Shown here: in pieces, positions 42,451 to 50,594 of the stretch
Layout of the letters: every line of letters begins with the position of its first letter
Position numbering within the stretch: the first letter of the stretch is position 1
NCBI RefSeq assembly: GCF_031921685.1
Contig: NZ_JAPDHU010000002.1
Coordinates: 1,736,001-1,800,000, forward strand
Origin: Terripilifer sp031921685
GTDB taxonomy: Bacteria > Pseudomonadota > Alphaproteobacteria > Rhizobiales > Beijerinckiaceae
DNA length: 64,000 nucleotides
Direction of reading: 5' to 3'
Notes under the pieces: generated by a model
Database searches by the model: none
Seen by the model: only the letters and a program-made list of their open reading frames with translations
What the model was told of the DNA's origin: nothing
Made by a program: the position numbers and the translations under genes

Positions 42451-43305
42451 TTACGCCGTCTCAGCCACCGCCCAACGACACGTCCAGCGCGCGCGGCCCT
42501 GCGCCATCACCTGCGCGAACCATGGCGCCAGGGTTTCGATCTCCGCCGGCAAAGTATGCGGCGGGTTGATGATCGCCAGCCCACACCCCGACAGTTTCGT
42601 CGAGGTTTCATCACGGCGGCCGACATCGAGTTCGGCGCGCAACAAACGCGTCACACCTGCCTCAGCCAAGCCCTCATAAAAATCGTCGACGACATCGGCA
42701 TCCTTCACCGGATACCAGAGCGCATAGGTGCCCGTCGGCCATTTTTGCCAAGCCGCGGCCACAGCATCGCCCATGCGCCTGAATTCATCGGCGGCCTCGA
42801 ACGGCGGATCGATCAAAACCAGTCCGCGCCGTTCGACCGGCGGCACATAGGCTTTCAGCGCCGTATAGCCGTCGATGCCAATCACCTTCAGCCGCCGATC
42901 ACGCCCGAGTTTGCGTGCCAGGGTACGGACGTCCTCGTCGTGCAGATCGCAGACCGTCAACCGATCCTGCGTGCGCAGCATCCGCTGCGCCACCGCGGGC
43001 GATCCGGGATAAACAGCGGGGCGCCCTTCTTTGTCACCAGCGCCGACAACCGCAAGCCAATCTGCCAGCAAAGCCTCGATTTCGGGCGGCCGCGATGCTG
43101 TGAGGATACGGGCAATGCCGCCGCGCCATTCGCCCGTGCGCACCGCCCGCTCGTCGCCCAGATCGTAAAGGCCCGTGCCGCCATGGGTATCGATGTAACG
43201 CAGCGGCGTTTCCTTGCGCATCAAATACAGAAGGATGCGCGCGACGATGGCGTGTTTGAAAACATCGGCGAAATTGCCGGCATGGAAAGCGTGGCGATAG
43301 TTCAT
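42451..43305 (-). CDS. rlmJ: 23S rRNA (adenine2030-N6)-methyltransferase RlmJ
   Basis: 284 aa. The N-terminus MNYRHAFHAGNFADVFKHAI is diagnostic for RlmJ. The SAM site follows in LRYIDTHGGTGLYDL, and the catalytic motif IV is DPPF in LVLIDPPFEAADEF. The enzyme methylates A2030 (E. coli numbering) of 23S rRNA before ribosome assembly. All motifs are intact and the length is normal. It is convergent with the porin gene; the RNase T2 gene is upstream with a 9-base gap, so rlmJ may be last in a three-gene run that starts at 44593. Confidence 0.95.
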   Translation of the reverse strand: MNYRHAFHAGNFADVFKHAIVARILLYLMRKETPLRYIDTHGGTGLYDLGDERAVRTGEWRGGIARILTASRPPEIEALLADWLAVVGAGDKEGRPAVYPGSPAVAQRMLRTQDRLTVCDLHDEDVRTLARKLGRDRRLKVIGIDGYTALKAYVPPVERRGLVLIDPPFEAADEFRRMGDAVAAAWQKWPTGTYALWYPVKDADVVDDFYEGLAEAGVTRLLRAELDVGRRDETSTKLSGCGLAIINPPHTLPAEIETLAPWFAQVMAQGRARWTCRWAVAETA

Positions 43306-43314
43306 AGCGGATAG

Positions 43315-44118
43315 CTAACGGACCGGCGGCACATTGATCTGCTGCGAGCGGCAAGCCTGACGCGTCACTTCCGGACACGGCCTGAAGTCGCGCAAATCCT
43401 TGCTCAGGCAAATGCGCACTTCCTGCAACATGCCACGCTGGCACGCCACCGCCATCATGCCAGGCCGCAAACCGCGATTGGCATCGATGAAAGCGCGCTG
43501 AATATCGAGCGGCGATACGCGCTGGGCGGAACGCGGCTGCTGCAATTCCTGCGGAATCTCGACTTTGTTGCGGGCCCGCCGAACGTCAGCGAAATATTCG
43601 CTCGGCGACCGGCCGGAACAGGTGCCGTGCTTGCGCCATTCGTAACGGGCAAGGCCGAGATCGGGAAACACACCCTCCGCATCGCGCATGGCGCTCGCCG
43701 GAGGATTGCGGATCGGGCTCGGACAATCCGACGGAAAGCCCCGTTCATACTGCGGCCACAAGCCATGAACGACGAAACCATGGTTCGAACCGATCTGGCA
43801 TTGATCGCGATCGTCATTGTTGCCGGACGCGCAGAAACTCGACGACCAGCTCAAGGCCAGCACGTAGAAATCGAACGGCCCCGGCGCGACTGATGTCGCC
43901 TGATCGCGACGCGGACCGCCAAACCAACCACCCCGATTGTTGTCCTGGCTCCGATCGTCCCGATTGGAAGGCTGCCGACGATCCTGATTGCGGTCGCTAT
44001 TGCCCTGGCGATCCTCGCAGCGATCGAGAACGCAATCGTTGTTACCGCCGCGATATTGCGCCACCGCCGGCAAACTGAAGACCGCCAGCAGCAAGATCAG
44101 GAGAGATCGGATCGGCAT
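43315..44118 (-). CDS. Secreted ribonuclease T2 family protein
   Basis: 267 aa from the ATG at 44118, which begins the signal peptide (PIRSLLILLLAVFSLPAVAQ); longer frames are rejected. The two active-site blocks are present: CAS I VVHGLWPQYERG and CAS II YEWRKHGTCSG, each with its catalytic His. Between signal and catalytic core, residues 25-75 are a low-complexity Asn/Asp/Arg/Gln stretch (DRNQDRRQPSNRDDRSQDNN), unusual for RNase I-like enzymes. It cuts RNA to 2',3'-cyclic products in the periplasm or outside. It lies 10 bases after a small secreted protein gene, probably co-expressed. Confidence 0.9.
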   Translation of the reverse strand: MPIRSLLILLLAVFSLPAVAQYRGGNNDCVLDRCEDRQGNSDRNQDRRQPSNRDDRSQDNNRGGWFGGPRRDQATSVAPGPFDFYVLALSWSSSFCASGNNDDRDQCQIGSNHGFVVHGLWPQYERGFPSDCPSPIRNPPASAMRDAEGVFPDLGLARYEWRKHGTCSGRSPSEYFADVRRARNKVEIPQELQQPRSAQRVSPLDIQRAFIDANRGLRPGMMAVACQRGMLQEVRICLSKDLRDFRPCPEVTRQACRSQQINVPPVR

Positions 44119-44128
44119 GGGCGTCCCG

Positions 44129-44593
44129 TCAGCGGCGCGCCGCCCGGCAAGCCGGCCCGTAGGCATAGTTGCGGTCGACGCCGGCAACGCACCATTCGAC
44201 GCCCCACCCCCAGCCGATGAAGCCGAGGTTTTCGCCGACCCAATAGGTCACCTGGCGCCAGCGCCCATCATTCATATAGGCGCGTGCCGTGCAGTAACGG
44301 CGCGGGATGTAGTCGGAGCCATTGGAGCGGAAGCCGGTCTCGTGGATGCGATCGTAGGCCACGATCTGCAAAGCCGAGTTCCAGTATTCCGACTCCTTGG
44401 ATGCGAAGCGGCTCTGGATGGTGCCCAGCACGCTATTGTCCCAGCAGGCCGGCAGCGAGCCCGTATAGGGCTGATAGCGGTACTCGGCCGGCAACTGCGG
44501 CCGCGCCAGGGTCGGCTGGATGGCGCCCAGAAGCGCCAGCGCGGCACCCGTCATCGCGAATTTTCCGGCTAATTTTCCGATTCTGGATGCCAT
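44129..44593 (-). CDS. Secreted protein of unknown function next to RNase T2
   Basis: 154 aa from the ATG at 44593 with an AGGGGG ribosome site; a TTG at 44611 is rejected. Signal peptide residues 1-29 (FAMTGAALALLGAIQPTLA). The mature part has three cysteines, Trp/Tyr-rich strands (RYQPYTGSLPACWDN, then RRYCTARAYMNDGRWRQVTY) and GFIGWGWGVEWCVAGVDRNY. I have seen similar small secreted proteins in Hyphomicrobiales but know no function. It precedes the RNase T2 gene by 10 bases; a binding partner or inhibitor is possible but unproven. Confidence 0.7.
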   Translation of the reverse strand: MASRIGKLAGKFAMTGAALALLGAIQPTLARPQLPAEYRYQPYTGSLPACWDNSVLGTIQSRFASKESEYWNSALQIVAYDRIHETGFRSNGSDYIPRRYCTARAYMNDGRWRQVTYWVGENLGFIGWGWGVEWCVAGVDRNYAYGPACRAARR

Positions 44594-44795
44594 CACGAAC
44601 CCCCTGCGCAAACCGCTGAAATTGCGCCCGACGATGCCGCTTCTGCCGGCCGCCGGTCAAGAGAAACGCCGCCGTTTTTCCCCTCGAGACAGTCCTCCAG
44701 GGCGCAGCCTTTGCAGCCTCCCGTACAAACCCGGTGAAAGCAGGTCCGATCGTGTCAGGACGGGGCGCCGGTGTACCATTTTGAGGCAGGCATCG

Positions 44796-46256
44796 GTGGC
44801 CACGCAGGATTATGTGACATATCCCCGAAAGACGGGATCGCTCGTCCGCTGGCGTGGCACGGCCACGTCCGTCGTCTCTCCGGCCGTGGTGCGAATCGTT
44901 TTCTCCATTATCGCCGCCACCTGCGATGCCCTCGCCATTCTGGCCAGCGCCGTCATCACCTGGTTCGTCTATCACTACCTCGCCTATCCCCACGCCCCCG
45001 CGTTCCAGCCGATCGGCACCCAGGGCTATTTGATGGCGGCCCTGTTCATCGTGCCGAACATGATGCGGCGCGAGTATATGTTCCCCAACTACCTGACCTT
45101 CCGCAGCCACATGCGCCGCACCGTCGTGCTCTGGAATGTCGCCTTCGCCAGCACGATCATGTTGGCCTTCCTGGCCAAAACCAGCGCTGAATTCTCGCGG
45201 GGCGCCATGGTCTTCTTTTACGTCGGCGGCCTCGGCTCGGTGCTGCTGATGCGTCTGGCTCTGGTGCGCATCGTCGCCGACCGTTCGGGCAACGGCAGTG
45301 TCGCCCAGAAGCGCATCTATCTCGTCGGCTTCGAGGAGGAAATCCAGCGCTTCATCGATACCTACAAGCCGTGGGACATCGGCATGCGCGTCGTCGCCGC
45401 TTCGGTCCTGCGTGGGCCCGACAGCCTTCGCGACGATCTGGCGCTCGCCGCCGCTTCGGCCCGCGTGCTGCGCCCGGAGGAAGTGTTCATCCTCGTGCCC
45501 TGGTCGAACCAGGAAACGATCGAAGCCTCTATCAGCGCCTTCCTGCGCGTGCCCGCCGCTATTCATCTCGGCCCGGAGCGTGTGCTCGACCGCTTCCGCG
45601 ACGTTCACATCGAACGAATTGGCAATATCTCGACCCTGCACCTGGTGCGCCGGCCGCTATCGACCTTGGAAGTCGTCACCAAGCGCGCATTCGATATCGT
45701 CATCGGTTCACTGGCCCTCATTCTGCTGAGCCCGCTGTTGCTGCTCACCGGCCTGGCGATCCGGCTGGATTCAAAAGGCCCGGCCCTGTTCCAGCAACGC
45801 CGCTACGGCTTCAATCAGGTGCCGTTCAACATCATCAAGTTCCGCTCCATGACGACCATGGACAATGGCCGCACCATTCAGCAGGCGACCGCCAACGACA
45901 AGCGGATCACTCGCCTCGGCCGTATCCTGCGCCGCTGCAACATCGATGAACTACCGCAACTGATCAATGTCGTGCGGGGCGACATGTCGCTCGTCGGCCC
46001 GCGCCCACATGCCATGGCGCACGATCAGCACTACATGCACAACATCGCGCTCTATGCCCGCCGCCATAACGTCAAGCCGGGGATCACCGGCTGGGCGCAG
46101 GTCAACGGCTATCGCGGCGAAACCGATACGGAAGAGAAAATGCGAGCGCGCGTCGAGCACGATCTGACTTACATCGACAACTGGTCGCTCTGGTTCGACA
46201 TTAAGATCATGCTGCTGACCGTCTTCTCGCAGAAGGCCTATACCAACGCCGGCTAG
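44796..46256 (+). CDS. Undecaprenyl-phosphate glucose (sugar) phosphotransferase
   Basis: 486 aa from a GTG at 44796 with GAGGCAGG ahead of it. The N-terminal half has four to five spans (VVRIVFSIIAATCDALAILA and on) and a CoA-binding-like Rossmann part (KRIYLVGFEEEIQRFIDTY). The C-terminal 200 residues are the bacterial sugar transferase domain: KRAFDIVIGSLALILLSPLL, KFRSM, then RCNIDELPQLINVVRGDMS and LVGPRPH, and PGITGWAQVNGYRGE. The enzyme starts EPS repeat units by loading hexose-1-phosphate on undecaprenyl phosphate. It is the only such enzyme here and probably serves the EPS cluster 25 kb away. Confidence 0.93.
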   Translation: MATQDYVTYPRKTGSLVRWRGTATSVVSPAVVRIVFSIIAATCDALAILASAVITWFVYHYLAYPHAPAFQPIGTQGYLMAALFIVPNMMRREYMFPNYLTFRSHMRRTVVLWNVAFASTIMLAFLAKTSAEFSRGAMVFFYVGGLGSVLLMRLALVRIVADRSGNGSVAQKRIYLVGFEEEIQRFIDTYKPWDIGMRVVAASVLRGPDSLRDDLALAAASARVLRPEEVFILVPWSNQETIEASISAFLRVPAAIHLGPERVLDRFRDVHIERIGNISTLHLVRRPLSTLEVVTKRAFDIVIGSLALILLSPLLLLTGLAIRLDSKGPALFQQRRYGFNQVPFNIIKFRSMTTMDNGRTIQQATANDKRITRLGRILRRCNIDELPQLINVVRGDMSLVGPRPHAMAHDQHYMHNIALYARRHNVKPGITGWAQVNGYRGETDTEEKMRARVEHDLTYIDNWSLWFDIKIMLLTVFSQKAYTNAG

Positions 46257-46271
46257 AGTAAATCGCGACGA

Positions 46272-47681
46272 TCAGTTGCGGTTATAAATGTCTTCGATGC
46301 GGACGATGTCATCTTCGCCGAGATAACCGCCGGTCTGAACCTCGATGATTTCGAGATCGATCTCGCCAGGATTGGCAAGGCGGTGAATGCAGCCGATCGG
46401 CAGATAGATCGACTCGTTCTCTTTCAACAGAGAGATCGTGCCGTCGAGCGTCACTTCGGCGATGCCTTTGACCACCACCCAGTGCTCGGCGCGGTGGAAA
46501 TGTTTCTGCAACGACAGCTTGCCGCCCGGCTTGACGCTAATGCGTTTGACCTGATGGCGCGCGCCATGATCGACGCTCTGATAATAGCCCCACGGACGAT
46601 AGATGCGTTTGTGTTCCAGCGGCTCACGCCGGCCGGCCCGTTTCATCTGATCGACGAGATCGCGAATCTTGCCCGCTTGTTCGGCATTAGCCACGAGAAC
46701 CGCGTCGCCAGTTGAAACCACCACCACATTGTCGACGCCGATGACCGCGGTCAGCCCTTCTTCCGACCGGATGAAGACATTCGATGCATCGAGCACGATA
46801 CCGTCACCGCGCACGCTATTGCCGCGTTCGTCACGCGGCGAAAGTGCGTGAACGGCCGGCCAATTACCCGTATCCGCCCAGCCGAATTCGCCGACGATCA
46901 TCGCCGCGCGGGCGGATTTACGCACCACGGCCGTGTCGATCGACTGAGCGGGCGTTGCCTCGAACGGCGCGGCGGGCAAAACCAGAAACTGCAGATCGGG
47001 CTTCGCCTGATCGAGCGAGGCGCGTGCGGCGGCCGCGAGTTCCGGCCCATGGGTCGCGATCTCGCCGGCCATCACATCGGCACGGAAAAACAGATCGCCG
47101 GAATTCCACAGATAGCCTTCGTCGATCAGACGGGCGGCCGTTGCCGCATCGGGCTTTTCGACAAAAGCGCCGATCTTGGAAAGGCCGGAAGCAAGCGCGC
47201 CAGTCGGTTGCATATAGCCATATTCCGTCGCCGGATAAGCGGGCTTTACGGCGAGGCCAACGAGTTCGCCCTGCGATGCGGCCGCAGCCGCCCGCCGACA
47301 CAACGTCTCGAAAGCTACCGCATCGGCAATCGCATGATCAGCGGCAAAAACGCCGACGATCGTATCTGGCGATCGGCGCAGCGCCAGTTCGGTGGCGACC
47401 GCGACACTGGCAGCGGTGTCGCGCGGCGCGGTTTCGAGAATGATCTCGCCCTCGACTCCTGCCTCGGCCATCTGCTCGGCGACCAGGAAACGATAATCAT
47501 GATTGGAGATGACGACCGGTGGCGCGAAAGCCGCGTCGGACGCCAGGATCGACAGCAAGGTCTTGAAGGTCGATTGCGAGCCGACCAATGGCAGAAACTG
47601 CTTGGGCAAGCTTTCGCGCGACAGGGGCCAGATGCGCGTACCAGAACCGCCACACACCACGACGGGTAAAATTTGAGTCAT
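46272..47681 (-). CDS. manC: Mannose-1-phosphate guanylyltransferase / mannose-6-phosphate isomerase
   Basis: 469 aa, bifunctional length. The nucleotidyltransferase domain (1-280) has the signature VVVCGGSGTRIWPLSRESLP and FVEKPDAATA. The C-terminal cupin domain (350-469) has RPWGYYQSVDHGARHQVKRI, HFHRAEHWVVVKG and the metal-site region of the isomerase. It makes GDP-mannose, so the EPS or another glycan probably contains mannose or a derivative such as fucose or rhamnose. Convergent with the sugar phosphotransferase gene (15-base gap). Confidence 0.95.
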   Translation of the reverse strand: MTQILPVVVCGGSGTRIWPLSRESLPKQFLPLVGSQSTFKTLLSILASDAAFAPPVVISNHDYRFLVAEQMAEAGVEGEIILETAPRDTAASVAVATELALRRSPDTIVGVFAADHAIADAVAFETLCRRAAAAASQGELVGLAVKPAYPATEYGYMQPTGALASGLSKIGAFVEKPDAATAARLIDEGYLWNSGDLFFRADVMAGEIATHGPELAAAARASLDQAKPDLQFLVLPAAPFEATPAQSIDTAVVRKSARAAMIVGEFGWADTGNWPAVHALSPRDERGNSVRGDGIVLDASNVFIRSEEGLTAVIGVDNVVVVSTGDAVLVANAEQAGKIRDLVDQMKRAGRREPLEHKRIYRPWGYYQSVDHGARHQVKRISVKPGGKLSLQKHFHRAEHWVVVKGIAEVTLDGTISLLKENESIYLPIGCIHRLANPGEIDLEIIEVQTGGYLGEDDIVRIEDIYNRN

Positions 47682-47698
47682 GCCCCCTCCGCCCGGTC

Positions 47699-49273
47699 TT
47701 ATGCAGCTTTCTTCTGATAGTCCTTAATGTCCGAAAAAGCGATCTTCGGCCATTTCTCCTGCTCGTAATTCAGTGCCCAGGCGGAAGCTGCCATAAAGAC
47801 CGGCGCGCCATCGAGATCGGCGGCCATGGACGAGGGGAAAGCACGCAGGAATTTGTCGAGTTCGGCGCGATCATCGCTTGAAACCCAGCGACACAATTCA
47901 AACCGGCTGTTCTCGAAACTCACAGGCAGGCCATATTCGGCGGCCAGCCGCTCTTTCAGCACGTCGAGCTGCAGCGCGCCGACGACGCCGACGAGCGCGC
48001 CCGATCCGTCGTTTGGCAGGAAGAGCTGCACGACGCCCTCCTCGGCCATCTGCTGCAAGGCCTCAAGCAGTTTGCGCGCCTTCATCGCATCGCCAATTTT
48101 GACGCGGCGCAAAATTTCCGGCGCGAAACTCGGCACGCCGCGAAACACGATGTCCTCGCCCTCGGTCAGCGTGTCGCCGATGCGCAGCACACCATGGTTG
48201 GGAATGCCCACCACGTCGCCGGCATAGGCCTCGTCGGCGATGGCACGTTCCTGGGCAAAGAAGAACTGCGGCGAATTGAGTGCCATCGGCTTGCCGGTGC
48301 GCACGATCTTGGCCTTCATGCCGCGCGCCAGCTTGCCCGAACACACCCGCATGAAGGCGATGCGGTCGCGATGATTCGGATCCATATTCGCCTGGATCTT
48401 GAAGACGAAACCGCTCATCTTCGGCTCGCGCGGCGCGACCAGACGCGTCGCCGATTCCTGGCCACGCGGCGGCGGCGCAAAAGCCGCCATCGCATCGATC
48501 AGATCCTTGACGCCGAAGGTGCGCAACGCCGAGCCGAAATAAACCGGCGTCAGATGGCCTTCGAGAAAAGCCTGTTTGTCGAACGGCTTGAGGCCCTCGA
48601 CCGCCAGCATCAGCTCTTCAGCGAAAGCTTCACGCTCATGTTCAGGCAGCATTTCCGCGATCGAGGGATCTTCCGGTCCGTTGACCGGCCGCAGCTCCTG
48701 CTCACCTTCGACCGGCCGCACGGCACTCGCCTGAATATCGTAGGTGCCGGCGAAGGAGCGACCACGCCCGATCGGCCAGGTCATCGGCGCCACGTCGAGC
48801 GCCAGGGTCTTCTCGATCTCGTCGAGCAAATCGAAGGGATCGCGCGTTTCGCGGTCGAGCTTGTTGATAAAGGTGACGATGGGAATGTCGCGGAGGCGAC
48901 AAACCTCGAACAATTTGCGCGTCCGATCCTCGATGCCCTTGGCAGCGTCGATGACCATGACGGCCGAATCCACAGCCGTCAGCGTGCGATAGGTATCTTC
49001 GGAGAAGTCTTCGTGACCCGGCGTATCGAGCAGATTGAAGACGCAGTCGCCATATTCGAACGTCATCACCGAAGTGACGACCGAGATGCCACGCTCACGC
49101 TCGATCCCCATCCAGTCGGAGCGCGTCTGCCGGCGGTTCGCCTTGGCGCGCACCTCACCGGCGAGCTGAATGGCACCGCCGAACAGCAGCAATTTCTCGG
49201 TCAGAGTGGTCTTACCGGCGTCGGGATGGGAAATGATGGCGAAGGTGCGCCGGCGGCTGACGGGATCGGTCAT
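47699..49273 (-). CDS. prfC: Peptide chain release factor 3
   Basis: 524 aa from the ATG at 49273; the frame runs on to 49549 without support. GTPase motifs: ISHPDAGKTTLTEKLLL (G1), RGISVVTSVM (G2), DTPGHEDFSEDTY (G3), NKLDRETRD (G4). The rest follows RF3 closely, including SGFVFKIQANMDPNHRDRI and VSFENSRFELCRWV. RF3 is a translation GTPase that recycles RF1/RF2 after peptide release. It starts manC-ward on the same strand with a 17-base gap, so the two may be co-transcribed. No clear ribosome site is seen before the ATG. Confidence 0.96.
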   Translation of the reverse strand: MTDPVSRRRTFAIISHPDAGKTTLTEKLLLFGGAIQLAGEVRAKANRRQTRSDWMGIERERGISVVTSVMTFEYGDCVFNLLDTPGHEDFSEDTYRTLTAVDSAVMVIDAAKGIEDRTRKLFEVCRLRDIPIVTFINKLDRETRDPFDLLDEIEKTLALDVAPMTWPIGRGRSFAGTYDIQASAVRPVEGEQELRPVNGPEDPSIAEMLPEHEREAFAEELMLAVEGLKPFDKQAFLEGHLTPVYFGSALRTFGVKDLIDAMAAFAPPPRGQESATRLVAPREPKMSGFVFKIQANMDPNHRDRIAFMRVCSGKLARGMKAKIVRTGKPMALNSPQFFFAQERAIADEAYAGDVVGIPNHGVLRIGDTLTEGEDIVFRGVPSFAPEILRRVKIGDAMKARKLLEALQQMAEEGVVQLFLPNDGSGALVGVVGALQLDVLKERLAAEYGLPVSFENSRFELCRWVSSDDRAELDKFLRAFPSSMAADLDGAPVFMAASAWALNYEQEKWPKIAFSDIKDYQKKAA

Positions 49274-49413
49274 AACAAAAGCTTGAAAGGGAACGGGAAA
49301 AGGAGCCGGACGGCCACCTGGGAGGCGCTTGCCATATCGCATCCGCGAACGAAAGCCAATTTCCACGATGAGGGCCTCTCGCAGCGGATGAGATCCACAC
49401 CCGGTCCCGCACT

Positions 49414-49428
49414 TTGGAATAGCTCTAA
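49414..49428. promoter_or_regulatory. Irr-box-like site upstream of the PepSY gene
   Basis: TTGGAA-TAG-CTCTAA lies 92 bases before the PepSY start. It matches the mbfA palindrome in 13 of 15 positions, including the centre TAG. An Irr-type iron control site is likely given the iron link of PepSY membrane proteins. Confidence 0.55.
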
Positions 49429-49519
49429 ACTTCTGGAAACACAGGCGTAAAATTACCGATAAGTTATTTGCGCGGACCTCTCCGCTCTGGCATCCAAGGA
49501 GACCGAGCTGGAGGTTGTG

Positions 49520-50440
49520 ATGTCGAAAGCCCTGTTGTTGCGTCTGCACCGCTGGATCGCGGTGATTTTCGCCATTCCCCTGGCGATCATCATCGTGACC
49601 GGGTTGCTGCTGTCGCTACAGCCCCTCCTCCAGGCTGGCTCCATCAAACCGGCCTCGCTCACGCAGGACAAGATCGAAAGCTGGATCCAGAAATACGATC
49701 CCGACAACAAGGTCCGGGCCCTATCCGTCGACACCTATGCAGGCACCTTCACCCTGGGCGGTGGCCGGGGCGAGCGTGGCACCGTGATCGATACGCAGAC
49801 CGGCGCCGAAACGACGGATCGGAACATGCTGAGCCAGGTCATCCGGTCCTCCCGCGGCCTGCACGAACATTTTCTGTTCGACCTGCGTTGGGTCGTGACC
49901 TGGTCGACGGTGGCAATGCTGTTCATCATCGCGATGGGCATTTTCATGGGCCTGCCGCGCCTGGCTAACACTATGTCAGGCTGGCATAAAATCACCGCCT
50001 GGACTCTGTTGCCGCTGCTTTTCCTCAGCGCCCTTTCCGGATTGTTCATGGCGCTCGGCGTCACCTTTTCCGATCCCGCGCCGCGCGGCAAACCGGTGCC
50101 GATCCGCGAAGCCGTGCGCATGCTCGCCGCCCAACACGATCTTTCGGGCCTCGAATTCATTCGTGAGCGCGGCGGCCGCCAGATGGCACGGATCAACGAC
50201 GGCACGACCCAGCGCACCTATCTGGTGACGCCGGAAGGATTGAAGCCCGCTCCCCTCAATCTGCCGCGCACGTTCCACGAAGGCGTTTTCTTCGGCATCT
50301 GGGGTGGCGTCGTGAATCTGATTCTGTCGCTGGCCTTCGCACTGCTGCTGACCACCGGGCTGATCATCTGGGGCCGGCGCACATTCCGCCGCCGTCGGCG
50401 CACGCGGCGCCCGGAAGTGGCCGGCGCGGCCGCCGAATAA
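49520..50440 (+). CDS. PepSY-domain transmembrane protein (iron-uptake associated)
   Basis: 306 aa from the ATG at 49520 with a GGAGG ribosome site. Four spans: the first in RLHRWIAVIFAIPLAIIIVT, then STVAMLFIIAMGIFMGL, AWTLLPLLFLSALSGLFMAL and LILSLAFALLLTTGLIIWG. Conserved His sit at the membrane edges (LHRW, GLHEHF, SGWHKI), as in PiuB/FpvG-like proteins, some of which reduce ferric siderophores in the periplasm. PepSY-type loops lie between spans. A basic Arg-rich tail ends the protein. The Irr-box-like site 92 bases upstream supports an iron role; the precise reaction is inference. Confidence 0.87.
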   Translation: MSKALLLRLHRWIAVIFAIPLAIIIVTGLLLSLQPLLQAGSIKPASLTQDKIESWIQKYDPDNKVRALSVDTYAGTFTLGGGRGERGTVIDTQTGAETTDRNMLSQVIRSSRGLHEHFLFDLRWVVTWSTVAMLFIIAMGIFMGLPRLANTMSGWHKITAWTLLPLLFLSALSGLFMALGVTFSDPAPRGKPVPIREAVRMLAAQHDLSGLEFIRERGGRQMARINDGTTQRTYLVTPEGLKPAPLNLPRTFHEGVFFGIWGGVVNLILSLAFALLLTTGLIIWGRRTFRRRRRTRRPEVAGAAAE

Positions 50441-50594
50441 TCTCCTCGCACTACTGCTCTTAGTCTAGGCGACCTGGCTAATGCGCGGGCACGAGCGCCC
50501 GCGCACTGGTCAAATTGCGGATATTGCGCTCACGCGCTGCTGGTACGATGATTGCTCCGGCCGAACCAACCGGCCACGGGGGTCTCCAGCGCGC

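Noticed and set aside
44433..45641. 402-codon minus-strand frame rich in Asp, Glu and His
   Set aside because: Antisense to the sugar phosphotransferase gene, which has clear family motifs.
48194..49450. 418-codon plus-strand frame
   Set aside because: Antisense to prfC; typical mirror frame of GC-rich coding DNA.
49274..49549. Upstream extension of prfC
   Set aside because: The canonical RF3 start is the Met at 49273, and the extension covers the PepSY promoter and start.
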